A stretch of 64,000 nucleotides of DNA from RBG-16-66-20 sp052386675 (GTDB lineage Bacteria; Pseudomonadota; Gammaproteobacteria; Burkholderiales; SG8-39), in contig JBQTJX010000025.1 in NCBI GenBank assembly GCA_052386675.1, positions 1 through 64,000 of the forward strand, written 5' to 3'. Under the pieces are notes generated by a model, which ran no database searches, was not told the origin of the DNA, and saw only the letters and a program-made list of their open reading frames with translations. The position numbers and the translations under genes are program-made. Shown in pieces: positions 41,117 to 48,722 of the stretch (position 1 is its first letter; each line of letters begins with the position of its first letter).

Positions 41117-41122
41117 ATTCTA
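41117..41122 (-). promoter_or_regulatory. -10-like box TAGAAT before the EamA gene
   Basis: TAGAAT on the minus strand, 12 nt before the ATG at 41104, with no Shine-Dalgarno in the gap. Confidence 0.35.
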
Positions 41123-41134
41123 GGGGGAACTGCC

Positions 41135-41176
41135 CAGGGACAGCCCACGTCCGGGAGAAAACGTGGTCTGTCCCTG
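41135..41176. repeat. REP-like hairpin repeat, copy 3 (complete, shorter arms)
   Basis: Arms CAGGGACAGCCCACGT and ACGTGGTCTGTCCCTG (one mismatch) around a 10-nt loop, then TTTTTGCTTTT on the plus strand. Both flanking genes run on minus, so the T-run is on the wrong strand to terminate the upstream gene. This argues for a mobile or structural repeat and against a dedicated terminator. Confidence 0.85.
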
Positions 41177-41187
41177 TTTTTGCTTTT

Positions 41188-41904
41188 CTAGGTGCGCTGC
41201 TGTGACTCCAGCGCGCCGTTGTTCAGGCGCACGCGGTCGCCGATGCGCCAGGCCGGCTGCTCGGCGAAGCTCACGGTGCGGGTGCTGCCGTCCTCAAGGC
41301 GCACCACCACCTCCCAGTGCCTGGTCGAGCGCACCTTCTGCTCGATCTTGTGGCCGGCATAGGCGCCGCCGGCGGCGCCCAGGATGGTCATGATGGCGTT
41401 GCCGGAGCCCTTGCCGACCTGTTTGCCGAGGATCGCGCCGCCGACGCCGCCGGCAACCGGCCCGATCCAGGAACCCTCGCCCTTTTGCTCGACCTCGTTC
41501 ACCGCGGCGATTTCGCCGCAGTCGAGGCATTTCACCTGCGCGACCGGCGCCGGAACCGGCGACGCTTCGGGCAGCGGAGCCTGCGCGACGGGCCGGTAAT
41601 CCTCGGGTGTGTATTCGCGCACCGGTTCAGGCGCGCGCGCCTGCACGGCCGGCCTGGAAACCTTCTTCACGACGGGCTTCGGCGCCGGCTTCGCGGCGGG
41701 AACCTCGAACGTGATGCCGCCGGGCGCCGCGGCAGTCGCGGAAGTGGCCGGTGCGATGACCGAGTGCTCGGTGAGGCTGGCGCCCGACTTGGGCAGGAAT
41801 CCGGTGATCGCGGCGACACCGGCCGCGGAGAGCACGATCAGCGAGACCGCAGCAGTGGCGACGAGCGGGTGAAGCCTGGCCGTGCTGTTCTGGTTGTTGT
41901 CCAT
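41188..41904 (-). CDS. Glycine-zipper 2TM-domain protein
   Basis: 238 residues. One N-terminal membrane helix (LVATAAVSLIVLSAAGVAAI), a Pro/Ala/Lys linker, then CLDCGEIAAVNEVEQKGEGS and a glycine-zipper pair IGPVAGGVGGAILGKQVGKG and ILGAAGGAYAGHKIEQKVRS, ending in a small beta domain (WEVVVRLEDGSTRTVSFAEQ). It resembles SlyB/Rick_17kDa surface antigens but is anchored by an uncleaved helix, not a lipid. The family is linked with envelope stability. The CxxC could bind metal or form a disulfide. A strong Shine-Dalgarno (AGGAGGACGCC) precedes the ATG. It stands alone, between lysS and a hairpin repeat. Confidence 0.82.
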   Translation of the reverse strand: MDNNQNSTARLHPLVATAAVSLIVLSAAGVAAITGFLPKSGASLTEHSVIAPATSATAAAPGGITFEVPAAKPAPKPVVKKVSRPAVQARAPEPVREYTPEDYRPVAQAPLPEASPVPAPVAQVKCLDCGEIAAVNEVEQKGEGSWIGPVAGGVGGAILGKQVGKGSGNAIMTILGAAGGAYAGHKIEQKVRSTRHWEVVVRLEDGSTRTVSFAEQPAWRIGDRVRLNNGALESQQRT

Positions 41905-42005
41905 GGCGTCCTCCTTGTGTGATGGGACGACGCCAGTCTGGGCGGCCGGGAAGGCGGCGGCCGTATCAGTGTGTTACCGGTTGTAACTCCCGCTGAATCA
42001 GCAGC

Positions 42006-43466
42006 TTAGGATTCCGGCCGCATATGCGGGAAGAGGATGACGTCACGAATAGAAGGACTGTCGGTCAGCAGCATCACCAGCCGGTCGATCCCGAGGCCCC
42101 CGCCGGCGGTGGGCGGCAGGCCGTATTCCAGGGCGCGGATGTAGTCCGCGTCGTAGTACATGGCCTCGTGGTCGCCGGCTTCCTTCAGCTTCACCTGCTC
42201 CAGGAAGCGCGCGGCCTGGTCCTCGGGGTCGTTCAGCTCGGAGAAGCCGTTGGCGATCTCCTTGGCGTCCACGAACAACTCGAAGCGGTCCACGATGCCG
42301 GGGTCCCGGTCGTTCCTGCGCGCGAGCGGCGACACCTCGGCCGGGAACTCGGTGATGAAGGTCGGCTGCACCAGGTGCTTCTCGGCCAGCGCCTCGAACA
42401 GCATCAGCTGCAGCGCGCCCCAACCCTGCGCGTCTTCGTGCCCGACGTTCAGTTCCTTCAGCTTGCGCGACAGGAAGGCGCGGTCGCGCAGGTCGCCCTC
42501 CACGCCCTGCGCCCGGATGGCCTCGGTCATGGGCAGGCGGACGAACGGCTGGCCGAAGTCGATGGCCTTGCCCTGGTACTGGACCGTGGTGCCGCCCGCG
42601 GCCTGCGCCGCGCAGCGCACCAGCTTTTCGGTGTGCGCCATCATGTATTCGCAGTCCTGGTAGGCGCAGTACCACTCCATCATGGTGAATTCCGGGTTGT
42701 GCCGGGTCGAGATGCCCTCGTTCCTGAAGTTGCGGTTGACCTCGAACACGCGCTCCAGCCCCCCCACCACCAGGCGCTTGAGGTACAGCTCCGGCGCGAT
42801 GCGCAGGAAGAGCTCCATGTCCAGGGCGTTGTGGTGCGTCCTGAACGGCCGCGCCACCGCGCCGCCGGGGATGGGCTGCATCATCGGCGTCTCGACTTCC
42901 AGGTAGCCGTCCACGACCATCGCCTCGCGCACCGCCTGCACGATGCGCGAGCGGGCGAGGAAGGTCTCGCGCGACTTCTCGGTCACGATCAGGTCGAGGT
43001 AGCGCTGGCGGTACTTCAGTTCCTGGTCGGAGATGCCGTGGAATTTCTCCGGCAGCGGGCGCAGGGCCTTCACCAGCAGGCGGATGGCGCTGGCGTGGAC
43101 CGTCAGTTCGCCCTTCATGGTCTTGAACAGCCGCCCTTCGACGCCCAGGATGTCGCCCAGGTCCCAGTGCTTGAACGCCTCGTAGCCAGGGACGTCCTGC
43201 GTGATGTAGGCCTGGATGCGACCGGAGCTGTCCTGGAGCGTGGCGAAGCTCGCCTTGCCCATGACGCGCTTCAACACCATGCGGCCGGCGACGACCGCCG
43301 CCACCTTTAGGGGCTCAAGCTCTTCCTTCGACCGCGCGCCGTGCGCCTGGTGCAGGCTGCCGGCGAGGTCCTTGCGCCGGAAGTCGTTGGGGAAGGCGAT
43401 TCCTTCCGCGCGCAGCGCCTTCAGCTTCTCGCGCCGCTCCTCCACCAGCTTGTTGTCGTCTTCCAT
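42006..43466 (-). CDS. lysS: Lysyl-tRNA synthetase (class II)
   Basis: 486 residues. The N-terminal OB-fold anticodon domain (VAGRMVLKRVMGKASFATLQ) precedes the class II core: motif 1 around EVETPMMQPIPGGAVARPF, motif 2 FRNEGISTRHNPEFTMMEWY and motif 3 GGGLGIDRLVMLLTDSPSIR. It charges tRNA-Lys in the cytoplasm. It follows prfB with 5 bp between, the classic prfB-lysS pair of many proteobacteria, and is probably co-transcribed with the long minus-strand array that starts near 50 kb. Nothing unusual. Confidence 0.97.
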   Translation of the reverse strand: MEDDNKLVEERREKLKALRAEGIAFPNDFRRKDLAGSLHQAHGARSKEELEPLKVAAVVAGRMVLKRVMGKASFATLQDSSGRIQAYITQDVPGYEAFKHWDLGDILGVEGRLFKTMKGELTVHASAIRLLVKALRPLPEKFHGISDQELKYRQRYLDLIVTEKSRETFLARSRIVQAVREAMVVDGYLEVETPMMQPIPGGAVARPFRTHHNALDMELFLRIAPELYLKRLVVGGLERVFEVNRNFRNEGISTRHNPEFTMMEWYCAYQDCEYMMAHTEKLVRCAAQAAGGTTVQYQGKAIDFGQPFVRLPMTEAIRAQGVEGDLRDRAFLSRKLKELNVGHEDAQGWGALQLMLFEALAEKHLVQPTFITEFPAEVSPLARRNDRDPGIVDRFELFVDAKEIANGFSELNDPEDQAARFLEQVKLKEAGDHEAMYYDADYIRALEYGLPPTAGGGLGIDRLVMLLTDSPSIRDVILFPHMRPES

Positions 43467-43471
43467 GGTCG

Positions 43472-44576
43472 TTAGACACCTTGCTTCAGGCTAGCGTTGA
43501 TGTAGTCGTCCAGATCCCCGTCCAGCACCTGCTGCGTGGCGCCCTTCTCCACGCCGGTGCGCAGGTCCTTGATGCGGGACTGGTCGAGCACGTAGCTGCG
43601 GATCTGGTGGCCCCACTCGATGTCGGTCTTGGAGGACTCGAGCTTGGACTGCTCGGCGTTGAGCTTCTTCAATTCAAGGTCGTAGAGGCGGGATTTCAGC
43701 AGCGCCATGCAGGTGGCGCGGTTGCGGTGCTGCGAGCGGTCGTTCTGGCTCTGCACCACGATGTTGGTCGGGAGGTGCGTGATGCGCACCGCGGACTCGG
43801 TCTTGTTGACGTGCTGGCCTCCCGCGCCGGAGGCGCGGTAGACGTCCACGCGCAGGTCGGCCGGGTTGATGTCCACCTCGATGGATTCGTCCACTTCCGG
43901 GTAGACGAAGACGTTGGCAAACGACGTATGGCGCCGGGCGTTGCTGTCGAACGGCGACTTGCGCACCAGCCGGTGCACGCCGTTCTCCGTCCTCAGGTGC
44001 CCGTAGGCGTACTCGCCGTCGATCTTCAGCGTCGCGCTCTTGATGCCCGCCACTTCGCCGTCGGTCTGCTCCAGGATCTCGGCGCGGAAGCCCTTCTTGT
44101 CGCAGTACTTGAGGTACATGCGCAGCAGCATCGAGCCCCAGTCCTGCGCCTCGGTGCCGCCGGCGCCGGCCTGGATGTCCATGAAGCAGTTGTTGGGGTC
44201 CAGCGGATTGGAGAACATGCGCCGGAATTCCAGCCCCGCGACGTCCTTCTCCAGCGCGGCGGCATCGTCGCCCACCCCCTTCAAGGTGGCCTCGTCGCCC
44301 TCGGCCTGCGCCATGGCGAACAGTTCCTTCGCGTCCGCGACGCCGCCGTCCACGCGCCTGAGCGTCGTGACCACGCCTTCGAGGGTCTTCTTTTCCTTGC
44401 CCAGTTCCTGCGCGCGCTGCGGGTTTTCCCACAGCTTCGGGTCTTCGAGCTCCCGGTTCAGCGCCTCCAGGCGCCTTTCCTTCGTGTCGAAGTCAAAGAT
44501 ACCTCCGCAACTCGGCCGACCGGGCCTGCAGGTCGGCGAGTGAAGAGGCGATCTGGTTGATGCGTTCTGCTTCCAC
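43472..44576 (-). CDS. prfB: Peptide chain release factor 2, with programmed +1 frameshift
   Basis: Two reading frames joined at 44495. Frame 0 starts at GTG 44576 (VEAERINQIASSLADLQARS) and runs 27 codons to an in-frame TGA. The +1 frame continues DFDTKERRLEALNRELEDPK to the stop at 43472, giving 367 residues. The stop-codon recognition motif SPF (VRKSPFDSN) and the peptidyl hydrolysis motif GGQ (ASGAGGQHVNK) are present. RF2 reads UGA and UAA, and the in-frame UGA autoregulates its level. This is not a sequencing error: the shift site is canonical (see 44493-44506). Confidence 0.96.
44493..44506 (-). promoter_or_regulatory. prfB programmed frameshift site
   Basis: Minus-strand sequence GGAGGTATCTTTGAC: the Shine-Dalgarno-like GGAGGT (44506-44501), TAT, slippery CTT (44498-44496) and TGA (44495-44493) followed by C, a weak stop context. 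It matches the E. coli prfB site. Scarce RF2 lets the ribosome slip CTT to TTT. Confidence 0.95.
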
Positions 44577-44608
44577 GGGATTCCGGGTCTTGCTTGCGAA
44601 GGCGCGGA

Positions 44609-44818
44609 TTATACCCGCCGCGCGGTGTATTCCTCGGCGATCTTGTCGTCGTAGAACGCGGTCGGGTTGGGCGCGGCCATGAAGCGGCGATGCACCTCGG
44701 GATAGACCCGCGCGTACTGGAACACCTGGCCGTTGGACATCTCGATCTCGAGTGTCATGGACTTCTCGTCGTAGCCGATCGAGCGGATGCGGGAGGAGTT
44801 GACGCGCTTCCTGTCCAT
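44609..44818 (-). CDS. KTSC-domain protein
   Basis: 69 residues from ATG 44818 (MDRKRVNSSRIRSIGYDEKS). One complete KTSC domain: SSRIRSIGYDEKSMTLEIEM, NGQVFQYARVYPEVHRRFMA, then the helix NPTAFYDDKIAEEY. The domain is found alone or fused to RNA- or DNA-acting proteins, including lysyl-tRNA synthetases. Its place directly before prfB-lysS is therefore suggestive (inference). The ATG shares a base with the upstream stop (TGATG). It is small but the domain is complete. Confidence 0.85.
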   Translation of the reverse strand: MDRKRVNSSRIRSIGYDEKSMTLEIEMSNGQVFQYARVYPEVHRRFMAAPNPTAFYDDKIAEEYTARRV

Positions 44819-45186
44819 CAAGCCGCCGATACCCTGATCTTCGCTCCGGAGCGGATTCTCGCCAATGCCTTGAAGTCGCCGGCGACCTTGCCGACCAGGT
44901 TGCAGGGCGCGGCGAGCTTCGGGCGCGCATCGGTGGAGATGGGCGTGCGCCCGAAGGGCAGGGCGATGGCCTCACCCTGGGTCCAGAAGCAGGCGGTGCC
45001 GGGCTCGACGGTCTGCTGCGCGTCCGGTTCCAGCTTTGCGCTCACCGGCGTGGAGAAGTAGACCTCCTCGCCCCAGGTCTGCGCCGTGGATTCGAAAGGC
45101 AGGGCCGCCAGCAGCGCCTTTGCCGTGGGCGTGTCGCGCAGCTCGATCTCCAGGCTGACCGCGCCGGATTCGACCTTGAGGCGCAT
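44818..45186 (-). CDS. Cyclophilin-like fold protein (TM1367-type)
   Basis: 122 residues from MRLKVESGAVSLEIELRDTP. The barrel signature is TWGEEVYFSTPVSAKLEPDA, EPGTACFWTQGEAIALPFGR and TPISTDARPKLAAPCNLVGK. TM1367-like proteins have the cyclophilin beta-barrel without established prolyl isomerase residues; they are thought to bind peptides or small ligands. Function unknown. The start overlaps the methyltransferase stop by a base (TGATG) and the stop overlaps the KTSC start the same way, so translation is chained. A start 24 nt upstream is less likely. Confidence 0.8.
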   Translation of the reverse strand: MRLKVESGAVSLEIELRDTPTAKALLAALPFESTAQTWGEEVYFSTPVSAKLEPDAQQTVEPGTACFWTQGEAIALPFGRTPISTDARPKLAAPCNLVGKVAGDFKALARIRSGAKIRVSAA

Positions 45187-46040
45187 CACTTCGCCAGTGC
45201 TGCGGTCCACGTACCCCTGGTCCCGGCGCCCGCCACCGATCCGTCCACGATGGCGTTGTCCTTCACCGTGCCGATGAACTCGTAGCCCTTGCCGCCGAGG
45301 CCGAGCCGGAACGACAGCTTCTCGCCGCGAAGCTTGCCGTCCTCGACCGAAACGTCGCGGCCACCGACGCGCGCCGTGCCGGAGACGCGGGTCACCTGCT
45401 GGCGCAGGTTGAGGCGGATCGGATCCTTGCTCACGCCGGCCGGGACGGTCGCGGTCCAGGCCGGTCCCAGCTTCGCGGGCACCATATACAGGTAGATAAG
45501 CGTGGTGGTGACCCCGCTTATGGCGACCTTGTCCTCCAGGTCCATCTGCACGTAGCGCTCCGGGATCCAGCCCGACAGGGGATAGTCGTGCGACAGGATC
45601 TTGGTGCCGGGGCGCAGCTCGCCCAGCAACTTGTCCTTGAGCATGTTCACCGTGTTGGGCAGCAGGTACATGGTGAGCACCGTGGCCTTCGAGATGTCGG
45701 TCTTGAACAGATCCGCGGTGATGAACTTGACCCGGTCGGCCACGCCCTGGATCTTCGCCGCCTCGTTGGCCTCCTTCACCAGCTTGTCCTGGATCTCGAC
45801 CCCGAAGCCGCTGGCGCCGAACACCTTGGCGGCGGTGAGCACGATGCGGCCGTCGCCGGAACCGAGGTCGATGACGAAGTCCTTCGGTCCGATGTCGGCC
45901 ATCTTGAGCATGTCCGCGACCACGCTCTGGGGCGAGGGCACGTAGGGGCCGGCGTTGACGGGCTCCTTGGTCTGCGCCTGGGCGACTGCTCCACAGGACA
46001 GCAGCGCGGCGGCCAGGGCAATGGTTCTGAGGACTTTCAT
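45186..46040 (-). CDS. Exported class I SAM-methyltransferase-fold protein
   Basis: 284 residues. A clear signal peptide (MKVLRTIALAAALLSCGAVA, cleavage near AQAQ) is followed by a methyltransferase Rossmann fold with motif I VIDLGSGDGR (56-65), FGVEIQDKLVKEA and FITADLFKTD. A C-terminal ~90-residue beta domain (RVGGRDVSVEDGKLRGEKLS) has no obvious family. The oddity is location: SAM is not known to be available in the periplasm, so it may keep the fold for another use, or the leader may be a membrane anchor. It overlaps recJ by 4 nt (ATGA). Confidence 0.8.
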   Translation of the reverse strand: MKVLRTIALAAALLSCGAVAQAQTKEPVNAGPYVPSPQSVVADMLKMADIGPKDFVIDLGSGDGRIVLTAAKVFGASGFGVEIQDKLVKEANEAAKIQGVADRVKFITADLFKTDISKATVLTMYLLPNTVNMLKDKLLGELRPGTKILSHDYPLSGWIPERYVQMDLEDKVAISGVTTTLIYLYMVPAKLGPAWTATVPAGVSKDPIRLNLRQQVTRVSGTARVGGRDVSVEDGKLRGEKLSFRLGLGGKGYEFIGTVKDNAIVDGSVAGAGTRGTWTAALAK

Positions 46041-47728
46041 TCGGTGTGCTCCACTGTGAGTTGCACGGTCTTCATTCCGTTGAATTCGTTGACGCCGATG
46101 CGGTAGGCGGCGCGGACCGAGGCGGGCAGGAACGCCGGGGAATTGAAGCGCATGGCCTCCAGTTTGCGGCCATCCTTCACCAATCTGAGCTTCAGGTGCC
46201 GCTCGCCGACGACGCGCTGGCTTTCGACCGCGAATGTAGCGCAGAAGAGGGGCTGCGGAAAGCCCTGTCCCCAGATCTGCGCCTCGAGCAGTTGCGCCAC
46301 TTCCAGCGAATGGTAGGCGGGTTCCAGTTCGCCGTCGGTTTCCACCACGCGCAGCCGGGCGGCCTCGGGCAGCAGCGCTGCCGCGGTCTCCTCGAACAGG
46401 TCGCGAAAGCGCGGCAGGTCCTTTTCCAGGATCGTGAGCCCGGCCGCCTGCGCGTGGCCGCCAAAGCGCAGCACCAGCCCGGGGGCGCGCTTGGCGACCA
46501 GGTCCAGGCAATCGCGCAGGTGAAGCGTCGGGATAGAACGACCGGAGCCGCGCAGCTGGCCGTTGCCGGCGGGCGCGAAGCAGACGGTGGGGCGGTGCGT
46601 CTTCTCGCGCACCCGGGAGGCGATCAGGCCGACCACGCCCTGGTGCCAGGTGTTTTCGAACAGCGTTACGGTCGCCCCCGGCGCGTCGCCGAGGTCCGTG
46701 GTGTTCTTCAGGGCCGCCAGCGCTTCCTCCAGCATTCCGCTTTCGATCCTGCGGCGCTCCCGGTTCAGCTGGTCGAGCTGCTGCGCGCAATTGGCGGCGC
46801 GCGAGGCGTCGTCGGTGATCAGGCATTCGATGCCCAGGCTCATATCCGATAGGCGCCCGGCGGCATTCAGGCGCGGTCCGATGATGAAGCCCAGGTCGAA
46901 GCAGCTCGCGCGCGAGGCCTCGCGCCCGCCCGCGGCCATCAGCGCGGCGATGCCCGGCTTGGCGCCGCCTGCGCGCAGGCGCTTCAGGCCTTGCGCCACC
47001 AGGATGCGGTTGTTCGCGTCCAGCGGCACCACGTCGGCGACCGTGCCCAGCGCCACCAGGTCGGTGAGCGCAGCGAGGTTGGGTTCCTGGCCCCCGGCGA
47101 ACCTGCCGCGCTTCCTCAGCTCGGCGCGCAGCGCGAGCATGACGTAGAACATGACGCCGACGCCGGCGATGACCTTCGACGGGAAACCGCAGCCGGGCTG
47201 GTTCGGGTTGACGATGCAGTCGGCCTCCGGCAGCGCGTCGCCCGGCAGGTGGTGGTCGGTGATCAGCGTGCCGATTCCCAATGCCCTTGCGCGCGCCACG
47301 CCCTCAAGGCTGGCGATGCCGTTGTCCACCGTGATGAGCAGGTCCGGCCCGCGCGCGGCGGCGATGTCCACCAGTTCCGGCGACAGGCCGTAGCCCAGCG
47401 CAACGCGGTCCGGTACGATGTAGTCCACCGTCGCGCCCATCTGGCGCAGCGCGCGCACGCCCACGGCGCAGGCGGTGGCGCCATCGGCGTCGTAGTCGGC
47501 GACGATGAGCAGGTGCTTGCCGGCGGCAATGGCGTCGGCTAGCAGCACCGCCGCGCGCTCGCAGTTGAGCAACTGCGATGGCGGAATCATGCTGTCGAAT
47601 GCGTTCGCGGTCTCGGCGGCCGACGCGATGCGGCGCGCGGCGTACAAGCGCGCGAGCAGCGGGTGCAGGCCGGCCTGCTCCAGTTTCTCGCGGGCATCCC
47701 TCGGCGCGCGGCGCTCGGTGATTTTCAT
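46037..47728 (-). CDS. recJ: Single-stranded-DNA-specific exonuclease RecJ
   Basis: 563 residues from ATG 47728 (MKITERRAPRDAREKLEQAG). DHH-family motifs: LLIVADYDADGATACAVGVR (motif I), LITVDNGIAS (II), TLITDHHLPGDALPEADCIV (III, DHH) and LVALGTVADVVPLDANNR (IV). The DHHA1 domain has RFGGHAQAAGLTI, and an OB domain follows. RecJ degrades 5' ssDNA ends in recombination and mismatch repair. The start region is a 14-bp tandem duplication: an upstream copy of the start (47742) encodes only MKITA before a TGA that overlaps the real ATG. An in-frame ATG at 47749 is a weaker candidate. Confidence 0.95.
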   Translation of the reverse strand: MKITERRAPRDAREKLEQAGLHPLLARLYAARRIASAAETANAFDSMIPPSQLLNCERAAVLLADAIAAGKHLLIVADYDADGATACAVGVRALRQMGATVDYIVPDRVALGYGLSPELVDIAAARGPDLLITVDNGIASLEGVARARALGIGTLITDHHLPGDALPEADCIVNPNQPGCGFPSKVIAGVGVMFYVMLALRAELRKRGRFAGGQEPNLAALTDLVALGTVADVVPLDANNRILVAQGLKRLRAGGAKPGIAALMAAGGREASRASCFDLGFIIGPRLNAAGRLSDMSLGIECLITDDASRAANCAQQLDQLNRERRRIESGMLEEALAALKNTTDLGDAPGATVTLFENTWHQGVVGLIASRVREKTHRPTVCFAPAGNGQLRGSGRSIPTLHLRDCLDLVAKRAPGLVLRFGGHAQAAGLTILEKDLPRFRDLFEETAAALLPEAARLRVVETDGELEPAYHSLEVAQLLEAQIWGQGFPQPLFCATFAVESQRVVGERHLKLRLVKDGRKLEAMRFNSPAFLPASVRAAYRIGVNEFNGMKTVQLTVEHTE

Positions 47729-47743
47729 GCGGTGATTTTCATG
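47716..47743. repeat. 14-bp tandem duplication of the recJ start region
   Basis: Two exact adjacent copies of CGGTGATTTTCATG. On the minus strand each holds the ATGAAAATCACC start of recJ. The outer ATG overlaps the upstream gene's TGA, and its five-codon frame ends in a TGA overlapping the inner ATG: two successive ATGA couplings. Confidence 0.9.
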
Positions 47744-48722
47744 CGGCATAGGCCGCCAGGGGTCGTGGCCGGCGCCAGAACCGTCGCAGGTCGCCGCGCA
47801 CCGTTTCCACAGAGAGCCCGGCGTCCGGCATGTGCACCGTCACCATGCCGATTCGTCCGGACTTCAGGGCCGCGAGCAGCGGGGCGAACCAGCCCGCCTC
47901 CATCGCGCCGAGGCGCGCGGCGTGGGCCTCGTCGTCGCGCAGCGCGCTCGCCGCCGCCAACTGGTCGAGCAAGACCATGTGGCGTCCGGTTTCGGGCAGT
48001 CGCTCCAGCCATTCACCGGCGCCGGCCGGCAGCGCGCGATGGCGCATCGCCGCGAGCTTCGCCAGGCCGAGCGCGACTGGGTCGTCCGCGGTCATGGATT
48101 GCCAGTGGACCGCGGCCTCCTTCGGCAGGCGGCCGGCGCCCCAGAACCACAGGCTGTTCAGGGGAACCTCGCGCGCTTCATTGACCGGATGCTCGTGCAG
48201 CAGCATCTGCACCTCGTTCAAGGTCGAATGCCAGCGCGCCGCATCCGTGCCCGCGGGCAGGTTCGCGTTGACATCCTGCCCCGCGAGCGCCAGCGGCGAG
48301 CGCCCTTCGATCTCGGCATCGCCCTTCGCGCGCAGCGCCCAGGCCGCGGGCGAAACGACATGGACGCTGAATGACGCGCCGAAATGCCGGTTGACCGCAT
48401 CCGCGAGCGCGTCCGCCTCCGCCCGCGACAGGTCGAAGCCCGCGGCCGGGACAAGCATCATGGAATCCCGCTGCAGGCGCAGGTGCACCGGATCGGCCCG
48501 CAGCCAGCTGTCCTCGCCCGGCTCGAGTCCGCCGGCGAGCGCGGTGAGCGCGCCGGCGGGCAGCGGCGCGTCGCCCTGTCCGAACTCGCGCGCGAGCCAG
48601 CCCTCCAGGACGAGCGGGTCGTCGTGGGTCCGGCGGCCGCGCGCGAGCAGCAGTTCCAGCGCGGAATGGCGGGATCCGCCTTGCGACGCAAGAAGCGCTG
48701 GCGCCACGATCTCGACGTGCAT
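47739..48722 (-). CDS. RpfE-type/phosphoglycerate-mutase-like regulatory protein
   Basis: 327 residues from MHVEIVAPALLASQGGSRHS. Recognisable are LRADPVHLRLQRDSMMLVPA, LSRAEADALADAVNRHFGAS and EVPLNSLWFWGAGRLPKEAA, which fit the family annotated RpfE or PGM-like in Xanthomonas and Burkholderiales, where it also adjoins recJ. In Xanthomonas the gene is in the rpf cluster, but its biochemical role is unclear, and no quorum-signal genes (rpfF, rpfC, rpfG) are here. No signal peptide. It overlaps the exonuclease upstream by one base (TGATG) and recJ's duplicated start downstream. Confidence 0.7.
   Translation of the reverse strand: MHVEIVAPALLASQGGSRHSALELLLARGRRTHDDPLVLEGWLAREFGQGDAPLPAGALTALAGGLEPGEDSWLRADPVHLRLQRDSMMLVPAAGFDLSRAEADALADAVNRHFGASFSVHVVSPAAWALRAKGDAEIEGRSPLALAGQDVNANLPAGTDAARWHSTLNEVQMLLHEHPVNEAREVPLNSLWFWGAGRLPKEAAVHWQSMTADDPVALGLAKLAAMRHRALPAGAGEWLERLPETGRHMVLLDQLAAASALRDDEAHAARLGAMEAGWFAPLLAALKSGRIGMVTVHMPDAGLSVETVRGDLRRFWRRPRPLAAYAA

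Noticed and set aside
41940..42000. Operator GTTAC-N5-GTAAC upstream of the glycine-zipper gene
   Set aside because: The half-sites are only 5 bp and no promoter elements are placed around them; easily chance.
43472..44576. prfB as a frameshifted pseudogene
   Set aside because: The break is exactly at the conserved SD-like/CTT-TGA-C recoding site, and both halves are intact.
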